Program-made: the position numbers and the translations under genes | The notes under the pieces: model-generated | What the model was told of the DNA's origin: nothing | Databases searched by the model: none | The model's input: only the letters and a program-made list of their open reading frames with translations | Origin: Gelatoporia subvermispora B | Lineage: Eukaryota > Basidiomycota > Agaricomycetes > Polyporales > Gelatoporiaceae | Assembly (NCBI GenBank): GCA_000320605.2 | Contig: KB445817.1 | Location: forward strand, 243,123 to 307,122 | DNA: 64,000 bases | Direction of reading: 5' to 3' | Shown: piece by piece, positions 1 through 11,175 of the stretch | Numbering within the stretch: position 1 is the stretch's first letter | How the letters are laid out: each line of letters starts with the position of its first letter

Positions 1-590
1 GCAACCGACAGAACGCGAATCACTTTGTGTTGAGAGCTTCAGCGACGTCTCTGTAAAGTCGATACATACCTGGAAGACGTCTTGAATGGTAGTGTAGCAA
101 GCACTATGGGATGCTACACAAGTAAGAAAATCGACAGTATCGTTGAATGGGGTTCAATGGGGGTACATACCGTAGATGCATTCGCCCTCGCGCGTACTGC
201 GATAGTGGGATATTCCTCGGTGCAGACACGCCGGGTCCATCCAAATGACTGTAGGACTCATGTTAAGACCTGAGCGAGCACCTTACAATGTCTCGCTATG
301 AAGCTTTGCTTATGCCCTTAGTTGCTCCTCTGCGTAGCTATGACCAGATTGCCAATGCTTCTGCGTGTCTCAGATCGACTACCATGGTTTCAGCAGCTCA
401 AGGAGCGACTCACAATGACTGCAGCATTCCCTGAGAGCCCGGGATAAGCTGCTTTGCTGGCATTCGCATATACATGAAAGAATGGGAGGGAGATTAGTGA
501 TGTGGTGTATTCGAACCAAGGTCGTAGGCGGTAGAAGTGGAGGTGAAAAGTTGTACGATGCGTGGCCCCAAATTCCCCTGTCTATATTGA

Positions 591-668
591 GACGTCATGC
601 ATGGGACCACATGCATGGGCATCTCAAAATGGATGGCTATCCATGCGTGCGGTCCCATGCATGACGTC
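591..668. repeat. 18-bp perfect inverted repeat
   Basis: The left arm (591-608, beginning GACGTCATGCATGG) and the right arm (651-668) are exact reverse complements, separated by 42 bases that contain a further CATGCATGG. Each arm contains the self-complementary core ATGCAT. The structure borders the tandem array to its right. No coding sequence is recognised here. It could be a remnant of a small inverted-repeat element or a cruciform-forming border; nothing in the sequence decides between these. Confidence 0.85.
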
Positions 669-700
669 TGGTGATTACCGCCCAGGGCTCGTCAGGGAGC

Positions 701-828
701 TTCATGCATGGCGTTCCATCCCGATATGGAGCTTCATGCATGGTGTTCCATCCAAATATGGAGCCTCATGCATGACGTTCAATCCAGATATGGAGCTTCA
801 TGCATGATGCCCGTCCATATATGGAAAT
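701..828. repeat. 32-bp tandem repeat, four units
   Basis: Four head-to-tail units of 32 bases start at 701, 733, 765 and 797. Each begins with (T/C)TCATGCATG and the first three end with ATATGGAGC. The first two differ at only a few positions; the fourth is more diverged. The short open frames across this block are by-products of the repeat and are not called as genes. Confidence 0.85.
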
Positions 829-893
829 TCACGTATGTCTCTCCGTCCAATCGTGACGCCTCGGTAATTACCGCTAAGAACTTGCCATAGAAC

Positions 894-1710
894 TTCATGC
901 AGGGCACCCCATCTAAACTTGGAGTATCATGCATGGCCATGCGCATAATGTGGAGATGGAACGCCATGCAAGATGGAGCGCCATGCATGACAGTCCAAAT
1001 CCGAAGTGTCCCCAATTTGGAGTGCCATGCCTGGCACGAGCTGCGAGACCGGAACGGGTATGCGTACTGTGTGTGCCGCGGCATCGTCAAAAGCATAGTA
1101 GCCGGCGGAGGACGAGGACATGCTGTACTCAAGTCTCAGCCGCAGCTGCAAGAAGAGGTGGCGGCGGACGCCGGTAGAACCCGTAGTACGTGCTGTACTC
1201 ACGCTCCAGTCCGATAGTATCGGGGTGTAAGCGTCGAAGCTGATCGTTATCGAGGATATGGCGGGAGGTTCGATAACCGGTTTGAAGCTTGCAGTTCGGT
1301 GAAGCTGTAGATTGGATCTGATGGCGGCGGGAGGACGGCGGCCGCCGGGAGGATGGCGGCGGGAGGGAGGGATCTTCGGGCTGGGACGGCAAGGGAGTCC
1401 GGATTTTATGAGCTCATATTCTAGGGTTAGAAATAACGCTTCGGAGGCGGACGTATGATCATGTATGGTGTTCCAGAAGGGCAGAGGTCATGGATGGATG
1501 TGCTCCAAATATGGGCTGAAAGCCATGCATGAGGCTCTCGATATAGGAAGAGCGCCATGCATGGCCCATGCATGGCACGTGCATGACGCTCCAAAAATGG
1601 CAGCGCGCCATGCATGGAGCTATGCATCCTCCCGTTTAGCGCCCTTCAGCGGTAATCATAGGGACGCATGCATAGCCTTGGTACAGTAGTGACAGCATGT
1701 TCATGCATGC
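894..1710. repeat. Degenerate CATGCATG units around a unique spacer
   Basis: Diverged relatives of the 32-bp unit continue at about 894-1030 and again at about 1460-1710, with recurring CATGCATG, GCGCCATGCATG and TCCAAA(A/T)ATGG words. The stretch in between (about 1040-1430) lacks the unit and is GC-rich, with a GGCGGCGGGAGG-like low-complexity patch near 1325-1365. I see no gene in it. The layout of flanking units around unlike DNA could mean an insertion into an older array. Confidence 0.6.
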
Positions 1711-2108
1711 CCACGACAACTACGACTCGGCCCCGATGGCTCCTTAGCCGACTCGCCCTGATCAAACGCCCGAGTCATGGGTTCGAAGCGCTTGAGTAAC
1801 ATCTTCACATTGCAAGAACTCGACAAGTGATTCGACGGCAATCAGATAGATGACGAGCGATAAGGACGGTCGTGAAGGAAGCGCGAAGTTGGTGTTTATC
1901 TGTTCAAAAGCTTCTCAATCGACGACTGCTCACATAGGCCTCTCCCATCCACAAGTCCCACTGCTCTCAATACATCGTCCACAACACTATCGACGACGTT
2001 GTTCGAAGGGAACTCTGGAGCGCGATGATGCATTCAAGTAATATTTGATTTTGTGATACGAACCTATCTTGAAGCTCACCTTCAATCACAGGGAGACGCG
2101 TTGAGAGG
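1711..2108. other. Intergenic, upstream of F-box gene
   Basis: I see no recognisable gene. The stretch should hold the promoter and probably a short first coding exon of the F-box gene, whose reading frame has no ATG in its first part. Confidence 0.4.
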
Positions 2109-3289
2109 TTGACCTCCAGTAGAGTGCCCCCAGAGCTCACAGACATGATGATTGACTACCTGCACGATGATACCGATGCCGTCCAGAATTGCAGTCTAGT
2201 ATGCCGAGCATGGCTTCCAGCATGTCGCTTTCATCTCTTCAGGTCTCTCACCTGCGAGCGAGCCCCCCTGGAGGCTCGTGTTCAGCTATTACAAAGCTCG
2301 CCTCATATAGGTCCGTATGTCAAAGAACTACAAGTGACGCTACGAAGCACCGCCGATGTCCCTCTTCTATCCTATCTCGCACGTCGTCTTGGTCACGTGG
2401 AATGCCTTTCCCTGACATGGACTGTCGCTATTCCCTCTCTACCACCTTCTCTCTCTTCTATGGGCCCGGTAAAACAACTGACATTGGGCGGTAACATGAC
2501 GGAAAGTCCTCGTGTTCTGGCTGAGACACTGTGGATATTCCCAGGCGTCAAAGACATGGATTTTGGCCTGGAGTGTCTGCCGACGCGGTCAATGGACGTC
2601 CCTAGCCTTGTTGCGGCCGCTGAGGCTCTCACTCGAGCAAGCCTGGAACGCATAGCGATCCCATTCTACGCATTGGTCCCCTGCTTGTACTGCGCGCGAA
2701 ATCAGCCGAACGCATTCCGTGCAATAAAGGAGTTGGATTTCCGACCCTTCGACTACCAGAGTTGGCCGGTACTACCACCAATTGTTCTGGCTTGCTCCAA
2801 AACACTTGAGGTGTTAGCCCTCAATGCGAGTATCAATGGTTATCCACCACATCCGCCGCTGGTTGGTCAGTCTTGTTTTCTTATGGCTTGCTGTTTAATC
2901 GGCAATAATATTGACATGACACAGACTTACGGTTATGGAGCTCCCTGTTACGTCGATGTCCGAAGCTACGGCATTTCTGCTTTTACATCAACGAAGACCA
3001 CACCGAGTTTTATGCCGTGTTCTTCTCGGCTCTCTTGCAGCCCACAGTGAGCAGCATACTGCTCGTCATTGACCTCTATTTCGGGGAAATAGATGGGTTG
3101 CAGGAAGGTCTTCCTCAGCTGGGAAGTGTCCTCGGAGACGAAAAGTGCTTTCCCGCGCTTAAACATCTCACGGTGAAGCTGAGAGGGGACGTGAACGACG
3201 AGAATTGGCTGGAGTTTGAGAGGCTGAAGTCGGAATGTTTTGTCAAAGTCAGGGCTCGCGGGATCAAGTTTGACCTTATCTGTCAGTGA
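2109..3289 (+). CDS. F-box protein with LRR-like C-terminal part
   Basis: An N-terminal F-box-like block (VPPELTDMMIDYLHDDT then NCSLVCRAWLPACRFHLF) matches the Agaricomycete F-box pattern; members usually recruit substrates to SCF ubiquitin ligases through Skp1. Coding segments are 2109-2865 and 2925-3289, with a 59-base intron that has a GTCAGT donor and a CACAG acceptor. The joined frame reads PLVDLRLWSSLLRRCPKLRH, a leucine-rich-repeat-like stretch. The product is about 373 residues counted from 2109 and ends at TGA 3287-3289. The frame is open upstream of 2109 but offers no nearby ATG, so the true start is probably in an unlocated upstream exon; the first in-frame ATG inside lies within the F-box. 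Substrate unknown. Confidence 0.7.
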
Positions 3290-3662
3290 TATTCCATGCA
3301 TTTTGTGTCTAGCCCCATGCTCACCTCTACAACAGTTGAGCCAGGCGAATCGTGCTGTCACAGTTCGTCGGCTCCTGATGCGGAATAGCTTCAGGTATAA
3401 GCTACTGCATAAAGTTCGTCTCGCCATGTAAATTCATGATTCTCGCATAGACTCACCTGTCCTGATGAAGGGCGGCATCATCCCGCTTGCGCTTCGTACT
3501 GTCGCCTAGTGGTGTTGCGGTCCAGAACAACAAGAAGGAAGTGTACATCAGAACTTTTGATTCTCTTCACGACGTGTAGGTTCTGTAATTCAACCATTTG
3601 TATGTGAGACATTATACAGGGCGTCTAGGTTGTAAGTCATGTATGCTAGTTCTCGTGTACAA
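3290..3662. other. Intergenic between convergent genes
   Basis: This is the 3' region shared by the convergent F-box (+) and nucleotidase (-) genes. I see no further gene; it should contain both polyadenylation regions. Confidence 0.5.
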
Positions 3663-5178
3663 TCATGCTTCTTCTGGTGACTCCCGCTGGACTTTCTGTA
3701 CAGCTGCAAGCACTCTCGGATGCACGTCTTTACCAGCACCAATGACACCGTAGTTTTCGCCTAGGGTCCGACCGAGCCCAAAGTTCAGTGGTTGTCCGCG
3801 CGAGTCGGTGATGATGCCGCCCGCCTCCTCAACTAGGACCGAACCGGGCGCATGGTCCTACATAACAAATCAGGACAGGCACTAGATGCGAGTCGGTTAC
3901 AAACAATACTTACCCAGATCTTCTCCTTGTAACCGGTGCCAGTGGGAATACGAAGGTAGACACCGCCATCTCCGCGCGCGAGCGCGCAGTACTTGGCCTG
4001 GCTGTCCATGCGCGTTGGGGCGCGCGTGACGCCGAGCTCACGCGCCACAAGCTCGTTGAAGGAGAGCTTCGCGTGTGCCTTCTCGACGGACTCGAGGAGG
4101 TTGAGCTGGTCTCCGGGCAGCACTGGTATCGAGACGCGCGTCGGGGTGGTGGTGAACGGGTCTGCAAGCGGGACTTGGAACGCGCCTTGTCCGCGTACGG
4201 CGTAGAAGATGCAGCCGCGCGGCCCGGAGGGGTTCGCGCCGTTGACGGGGAGGTTCGGGCAGCCGATGACGCCGAGCTCAACGCGTGCGTTGATGATGAG
4301 AGCGAGGCAGACAGCGTACTGTTCGCCGCGCAGGAAACCCTTGGTGCCGTCTATAGGGTCCAGTGTCCACATACCTGCAGAAAAGAATTATGGACAAAGT
4401 TGAGACAGGGTAGCGTAAGGGGAACTCACGTCCTGTGGAACCACCATCATAGTTGCCGCGGTCAATCGCGTCTAGGAGCTCATCAACGGACTGTGACTGG
4501 TTGGGACCAAGTCCCCACTCTTCCTTCTCGCCGGGAACAAGCTCGCCCGTGATGCATTCGTTTGCGAGCTGGATGATACGGTCGCGGAGAGCAAAGCCAG
4601 ACTCCTGTCGGAGGTCAGTGGCGTCTTCCTCGCCGACAATGGGGTCATCAGGGAATGTGCGACTGAGGATCGTGTTGACCACAGCTTGAGCGGAGTAATC
4701 ACCGACTGCAAAATGTATGGATGATCAATTACCAGTGGATGAGCTCGGGGCCAGGAATCGTAAAACATGCGAGTTGAGCGGTGTTCCTCCGACATTGGCA
4801 CAGCAATCTGTACCATACCGGAAAAATGTATGCTGACATTGCCACCGCCAGCTCAATTACACTAGGCCTGCTTTGAGGCGCAGGGGTATCACAACGGCGT
4901 TTGCGGAACAAATATCTGGAGCTGGAGATCTGCGAGCCTGGTCGCACGACGACCGTTCACACCAAGCGATCCTGTCCGCACGACCATCTGCGCACTAGAA
5001 ACACCCACCGCCACCGGATCGGCGAAAACTCGCAGCACTCACCCGTTACGGGGCTCTTGTCGTCCTTTGTAACAGTCTCATTCTTGACGAGCTTGTTGAA
5101 GACAGACGAGGTGAGGACGCACGCCCTGCGTACGGCGGCGATGGCCACCTGTTTCTCGGCGGCAAGGTTCAGAGACAT
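3663..5178 (-). CDS. 3'(2'),5'-bisphosphate nucleotidase (Hal2/Met22 type)
   Basis: By family, this enzyme removes the 3'-phosphate from adenosine 3',5'-bisphosphate (and PAPS), a by-product of sulfate assimilation; it is Mg-dependent and inhibited by lithium and sodium. Four exons join in frame: 5043-5178, 4430-4705, 3914-4374 and 3663-3857, giving 355 residues, close to the 357 of yeast Hal2. Visible motifs are KDDKSPVT near the N-terminus, the metal-binding GEEDA, the hallmark DPIDGTKGF of the inositol-monophosphatase fold, and DHAPGSVLVEEAGG near the C-terminus. The ATG at 5176-5178 is chosen because MSLNLAAEKQVAIAAVRRAC fits the family start, although the frame is open further upstream. 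Intron 1 is 337 bases, several times longer than its neighbours. Confidence 0.93.
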
Positions 5179-7592
5179 GGTGCGAGGTGGTAGAGTGCCT
5201 TTACCGGCGCCGCCAGAGCAGTCTTTAAGGCAGTGGAGAGCATGCGGGGCGGGCGAGTCGGTTTTGGGGCATTGCTCGTTGTGCCGCGCGTCGTCCGCGC
5301 AGGCGCCTCGGCGCTTTCCTCCTCCCCCGTCCAATCCCGTCCTCGCCGTTGTCGTCCTCCTCACTCAGCATTCCAAATACTTGCAGGGACTCGTCACGTC
5401 TCTACCAAGTTGTCTCGGAGGTGTCGTCGCAACCCTCAACATGTCGCGCTTGAGCTCAGCAATTCGTGATACTCAGACGATGGGGTCGTTGGCATTGCTT
5501 GGGCCTCTAGCATGGGGCCTCGCTGGCTATAGCCACAGGAAGGCAAATTAGGCCCCTCACGACCATCTGCACTGTGCAATGCGTCTGTCAAGCCGTCATG
5601 CTTGATTGAACTGAGGCAGCTGAACCAGCGTAGATGTCAAGCGCACAAATTGCCAATTTTGCTCCAAGCACCGCCCTCAATTTGCGTCAAGGGACAGATA
5701 GGAACCGCAAGTGTTTTCACGCGCGCTCGCAGGATTCTCAGACTATGAAAATGACAAGATGATTATGCGGTCGCAACTCCGTTCTGTTGAAATGTGCGCG
5801 CCTTCTCAACTCTCTTGGTATGTGGAAGGAACTCATCATCACATCATCACGGCTCGGGTTCCTCGCCAGCCTCTGGCTACGTCGTACGCGGGAGTGCGAT
5901 ATTCTCGTGTCATTCTCCATTCGAGCGGTGGGCAAGATGTTCCCAACCCCAGATATGGGGTATCCCTTCCGCTGAAATCAGCGGTCTTTCGTCTCTGCAA
6001 TCCTTCTTTGCGATTTGTGCGCTAGGGACCCCAGTCTTCTCCATGATCGGAGGTCTACGCCGCGTTGTTGGCCGATATCAGATGCTCACAGCTGTTTAAC
6101 CTTAGCTTCTCATCACGGATACGCCGCCTTTGCTGACAGACGCGACCACCGCTGTGGCGAACACGGTACCGGGTGGGAGTTGGACGTCAGCAGCGAGGCG
6201 TTTGGATTCCAGTTACTGGACCTGATCGCCTCAAAGACGATTGTTTTACGACATTCACATCACGTTCTATTACGGTTCCTGAAGCGGATAACCAAGCGAA
6301 CAGCCATATTGACATTTCCTCCGGAGTCCTCTGGTTTGTAAGGCGCGCCGACAGCGCATCAAAGAAGGGGCTCAAGATCGGACATTATCGCGCAGCTCGC
6401 CTCTCGTACTTTGTCCTGCAGCATCTCGAAGCGGATGATTTGTGCCGGTACGTTTCCTGAAGGAGGATGATCGTTTCCGGTACGCAATGGACCGCGAGAG
6501 CGAACAACCTCACCTCGTCGGTCACACTTGTATGGTAAGCCATGACGCCCGCCGCCAGACTGTCATGCTGAAAAGCTGCAAGTCCCCCCATCGTACGAGG
6601 ATAGTGCCTCTACCTTCAAGCTCAACTTTGATGACAGACTGGGCAGGCTAACAGCGTCAGAACATGTGTTCCGGACAGCGCGTTGACTTATCACCTGTAG
6701 GACCCTCAAGAATTGGGTGGCCGATCACTGCAGCGTGCGCATTGATGTACAATATCCACATTGGGCGGTAGTTCAATTGTTTCGTGTCCATTGTACACCA
6801 AACTTCCCTGCCTTGGAAGCGAGTATGAGGGCGCTTACATTTGACTGGATGTGTCCTGGTTTGGTTTCCTCGGGATGCAGTATCTCCGCACTACCTACAG
6901 GGACAGATCTGTCCGCAATCTATTCAGCGGCAAGCTTATTTATCGCTTGCCATTGTAGCTTATGCAACAGTCTAATGTTCGCGGCGGAGATGTTAATGAA
7001 CGTGAGACTTTCCAGATACTTTACTCATCAACGCAACGGAGGCGTATGTATGACACCGACGATAGGGGCGGTGCTGTTTCCGGCATTCAGCCTCGCGCCG
7101 GACCGCTCATCCACCGCGCGCTGTGATCGTATATGGTGCTCGCGGCAGGGATTTCGGCTGCGCATGAGCTAGGCACGAGTGAATTTTATCCGTGAGTAGG
7201 TCACGCCGTACAGTAGCCTGGACTCTTACGCGGATCTCTGCGGGGCGACGCCGCCTCGAATTCGGGACTGGGTGCAGCGCAACGACGACAGAGGGCTATG
7301 TGCCGCACGCCGCGGCCACACCTGTCAGCTGCACGTGTCGCTGGCGGACTGTTGGCGGCGGTGGCAGGGCGGGTCCATTCAGGTGCATTGGCGTAGAGTG
7401 CGATCAGATTCGCGGCCGATGGGGCAACTAGCCTTACGCAAGAGGCTAAGCCCGCTATGGCATGCTGAGCGCCCATATCGCAAAGCCTGATGCTGTACGC
7501 GATCAGAGGTTATATATGCGAAGCGTGTGGCCGACCAGAAACATGCTCCTCCACTTACATCCTACGTCCTGCGACCAACGTCTGCCACGCCC
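5179..7592. other. Unresolved region, coding-like fragments only
   Basis: No family is recognised. Several plus-strand open stretches look possibly exonic: about 6173-6460 (around PEADNQANSHIDISSGVLW), 6717-7172, and a frame around 7000-7190 with DVNERETFQILY followed by GIQPRAGPLIHRAL. I could not link them into one gene with consistent splice sites. They may be a decayed gene or an unfamiliar multi-exon gene upstream of the DUF6534 gene. Confidence 0.3.
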
Positions 7593-9436
7593 ATGAGCCT
7601 GCACTTCGACGGAACTCTGGGGGCAGCGTTCCTCGGGCACTTCGTCACCGCAGTGTAGGTGACGTCGGCTAGCCATTGTGTCTGCTCGTCGTTGATCGCT
7701 GATGTGCGCAGATTGTTCGGGATAACGAGTCTGCAGACATGGATCTACTTCAGACAACACCATAAGGACCCATTGTTCTTGAGAAGCCTGGTAAATGTTA
7801 TCCCGTCCAACCTCGCGTGGTTCGCTAAAGGGCTCATAGGTATTCTTCCTATGGTAACATTCGTGCTCGACCTGCACCAACAGCCTTGATGACACGTAAA
7901 AGGATCTTGGACGCACTCCATGTCGGCCTCATTACCGGTGGGATGTACTCCTACCTAATTACCCACTTCGGGGATGTCATTGCCATCGCCAAGCCAAGTT
8001 GGTGAGCGTACGCGCAGGGCTTGGTCTATTGCCCGTCGGATAGTTCTGACCGAAAGTCATATATTCTACGACCTTAGGAGCATTTTGGTGCGTTATATCA
8101 AGTTAGGATCCCACCTTTGATAACTAATCGACGCGCGCAGACTATGATCATTGTAACCGTGAGTACGCTACGGATTTCGGCGCGATTTGATGTAAACTCG
8201 AGGCCGCAGAACATAAGTAACATCATTGTGCGAGGGTGCGATTTCGTTCATCCCCTTGTCGTACTCACAGCTGAGAACGTTATTCAGGGTTTTCTCTTAT
8301 CGGCTATGGAAGCGTGCGTGACTACTTTGCTCATCTGCGTATCATTCTTATGGCAAGAACCAGTCAGCGGAAGGTCTAAACTTGTCCCAATAGCCATCGT
8401 AAGTCCACCGTTCCATTCAGGAACCTTTGTATTGACACCACCTAGGGCATCCTGTCTTTGTACACCGCCGGTAAGATCCCCACCCAACTTCCCACGCCGC
8501 AACTCACGCCGCAGTAATCTTCTCACCCAGGCGATGCCTTTTGTGAGTCCTCCATTGGCTTCACCTTCGGTGTCGAAAACAAAGTTCTGACTTATGCGCG
8601 CTAGACTTCGCTGTCAGAGGGTACCTTTTTCCCACGTCGCTGCTTCATTGTCACTGATTATTGAGTCCGTAGCCTGTCAGTGCCCTCGTATTTTCTGTTT
8701 CACCAATTCTCCGTGGGTATCCCGGGCTCTATATGTTATACCCCCTCGGTATGCTGATAGTATTCCCAATTTTGTAGTGGAGCCTCTACGCAGGCTTTGG
8801 CTGCGAAGTTGTCACTGATAGCATCATTACCGTCTCGCAATGTCTCATCCTTTGGCGCTTTCGGACTGGAATCGAAAGGTACGCTGTCCGTCCTCTGCGT
8901 CAGACGTGTCCAAAGCCTCATACCGTACACACTTGCTCAGCACAGACTCTGTCATTTACGTCCTGGTGACCTACAGCATCAATACATGTCTACTGACGAG
9001 GTACGGATACGCCGAGATTGCCCCACTCGTAGACCCGTCGTAAAGCGGCTAATGATTGCAAATAGCATATGTGCTATGCTTTGTCTCATCACTGTGAGCC
9101 CTTCGCTACAAAGATGCCAAGTCCACACTCATGCCCCTTGTCCGAATATCCAGTTCGTTCTGCTCCCTGATATGTTTGTATATTTTGCTTTCTATTTCAT
9201 CCTGGGAAAGCGTAAGTCTTCCACAGCCAATCCGCATGTCTCTATCTTCATCCACAGCATCTTCTCGAACGCCAGTGTACGTCAACTCGCTTCTCGCTAA
9301 TATGAATGCTCGTGGATCTCTCCTGCAAAACCTCAACCGGCCCGTGCACAGTCTCAGCAGCAAGGCGATGCTCACTGGCGCTTCCAGCACCTCAAAGGGG
9401 CACATCGATTTCAGGCCAATTTCCGACCAGGTATGA
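7593..9436 (+). CDS. DUF6534 domain multi-pass membrane protein
   Basis: Function unknown; the family is a fungal seven-helix-like membrane protein expanded in Agaricomycetes. Placed exons are 7593-7654, 7712-7790, 7840-7853, 7903-8001, 8078-8087, 8141-8158, 8210-8235, 8276-8313, 8358-8398, 8446-8470, 8515-8542, 8605-8620, 8794-8878, 8941-9000, 9066-9093, 9154-9211 and 9276-9436. One further exon, tentatively about 8673-8712, is least certain. The joined frame is open for about 295 residues. Landmarks are DGTLGAAFLG at the start, FGITSLQTWIYF, VFFLWILDALHVGLITGG, VVTDSIITVSQCLILWRFRTGIE, TDSVIYVLVTYSINT, PDMFVYFAFYFILGK and LYVNSLLANMNARGS, all matching the DUF6534 layout. Several exons are only 10-18 bases. 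I see no frame lesion, so it looks intact. Confidence 0.8.
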
Positions 9437-11175
9437 TCGCATTCGCACGAGACGAAGCTTCGCTTTCATGAATGACCTCCGGTGCCTCTAGTTCACCACA
9501 GTTATTGACCCTACATCTCCCACAACCGCAACAAATGGCACATCAGAATACGCGGTCTGATCGACATTCTCTCATGACATGAATGCATGCGACTATCTAC
9601 AGAGAGCACAAGTCCGTTGCTTATCATCCCAACTACGACCAAAGAACAGAAGCCGAAATGCTAGAAATTGCGGACTGATAACCATTCTGACGCCATACCG
9701 ATCGTTTAGCGGACATATTGGCATGCACACATGCCAGAACTCTTAAGTACATTGCTACGCCGAGAAGCAGGGATTGTTTGACATGCCGAGCGGTTGGTCG
9801 GCGGAGTCTGGGCTGGCATCATAGCAATACGCACGGCCCCCTGTAGCGTACGACCGTAACCACTAGATATCACGATACCACATTCCGGGACTATGTATTT
9901 CTAGCATCATCCATTTCGAGCGTGTTCAGGATCAGCACTCGGCATACGGATGTTTTGGTGCGCTTTGCTATGCCCCTTCGGCAAAACTATACTGCCTTAG
10001 CCTCATTGTCCTTTTGAAAGGATGAGGCACTGCGGATGTCTTTGCACACTGTGAGATGACACGTGGTTCCGTGAGGATACACCTGCAACCTGCATTAGGA
10101 TCCAATCCTTCATTGTGTCGCCTCATGGCGAGCATTGTCCGTCAGTGCCTGAACTTCTCCTTCGATGCCGACTAGAGGAATGGCACGATATCGTGCTGCA
10201 TCGGCATGACGAATTCTATTGACAGACCGCTGGACCCTAGTAACCCTGCTCCGGTGACACCACGCTCCTCGTGTCATCGACACTCAACTTCCGGTGGGTG
10301 AGTATATGATTTCCAATTTGTGCGGATCCCTGTCCTGCGGAATATTGTAGCGAGGCGCAATTGGGTAAAGACAGACCACAGCATGACGGTTGACAGATCT
10401 CTACGGTAAACTGATACGCAGGACCTCTCTCGTCAAATTTGTCTGTGGGCTGACCTGTCTCGGTGAACTTCATTAGATATGCCGCCGAGTCGAGCACCTC
10501 CGAGTTGTTCGTCGTTAGGTTATGGAAGCGACATGATCGTTGGTAATGAGGAGCATAGAGGATTGGTGAATTGGACGAATATCGATGTGCGTTGCATCTA
10601 CCGAGCGTCCATCTCACGTCGTTCACGTCGGATTGCAGTTATCTACCATCTCATTCACAAAGCACGTCAGCAAATGATCACCAATACACCGATTGACGTC
10701 GTCATCAAGCAGCGTTATTTTGTGACGCTGGCAGCCTGCGTGTTCCACACTTCGCATTTGAATAGTTCCTAAGGCAATTTGAAGGCAATCGGCGATCTTT
10801 GAGAAGAACTCCGCGAAGCTATCGCTGAACCCCCGAGTCAAAGGACAATACACTCAGCTGCGGGAGGCACTTGAGAAGCGACTCGAGATCTGCGACAAAA
10901 TCAGTCGCAATGGTGTTGCGATGGATGCACATGAGAACATGAGATGGAAAGAAAGGTGATTCATGCAGAGAGACAAGCACAGAAACTGCAGGAGATTGCG
11001 GGCCCGAGAGATTTGAAGTTAAATGCCGGTGTCCAATGCAGGGGTATAGTCAGCGACTCCAGTGTAAATTGCCGGGCGTCCCTTGTTCTCATGCTCGTCG
11101 CACAGTGTGTTACAACCATGATACAGACTTTCAATGAAACCAGATCCATTCAAGTAAACCGCACCCTACATTTGT
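9437..11175. other. Gene-poor interval
   Basis: The only longer open frame is 10237-10626 on the minus strand (129 residues, with PAYQFTVEICQPSCCGL). It has no family I recognise and no clear linkage to other exons. The remainder, including 9440-10230, shows no coding pattern I can defend. Confidence 0.35.

Noticed and set aside
701..828. CRISPR-like array
   Set aside because: The 32-base units are directly adjacent with no spacers and the genome is fungal, so this is a plain tandem repeat.
1780..1800. GGGTTCGAAGCGC resembling a tRNA B box
   Set aside because: No A box or foldable tRNA arms at the proper distance. I found no convincing tRNA in the window.
4901..5551. Plus-strand 216-residue frame
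   Set aside because: It runs antisense over exon 1 and intron 1 of the nucleotidase, has no recognised domain and no splice logic.
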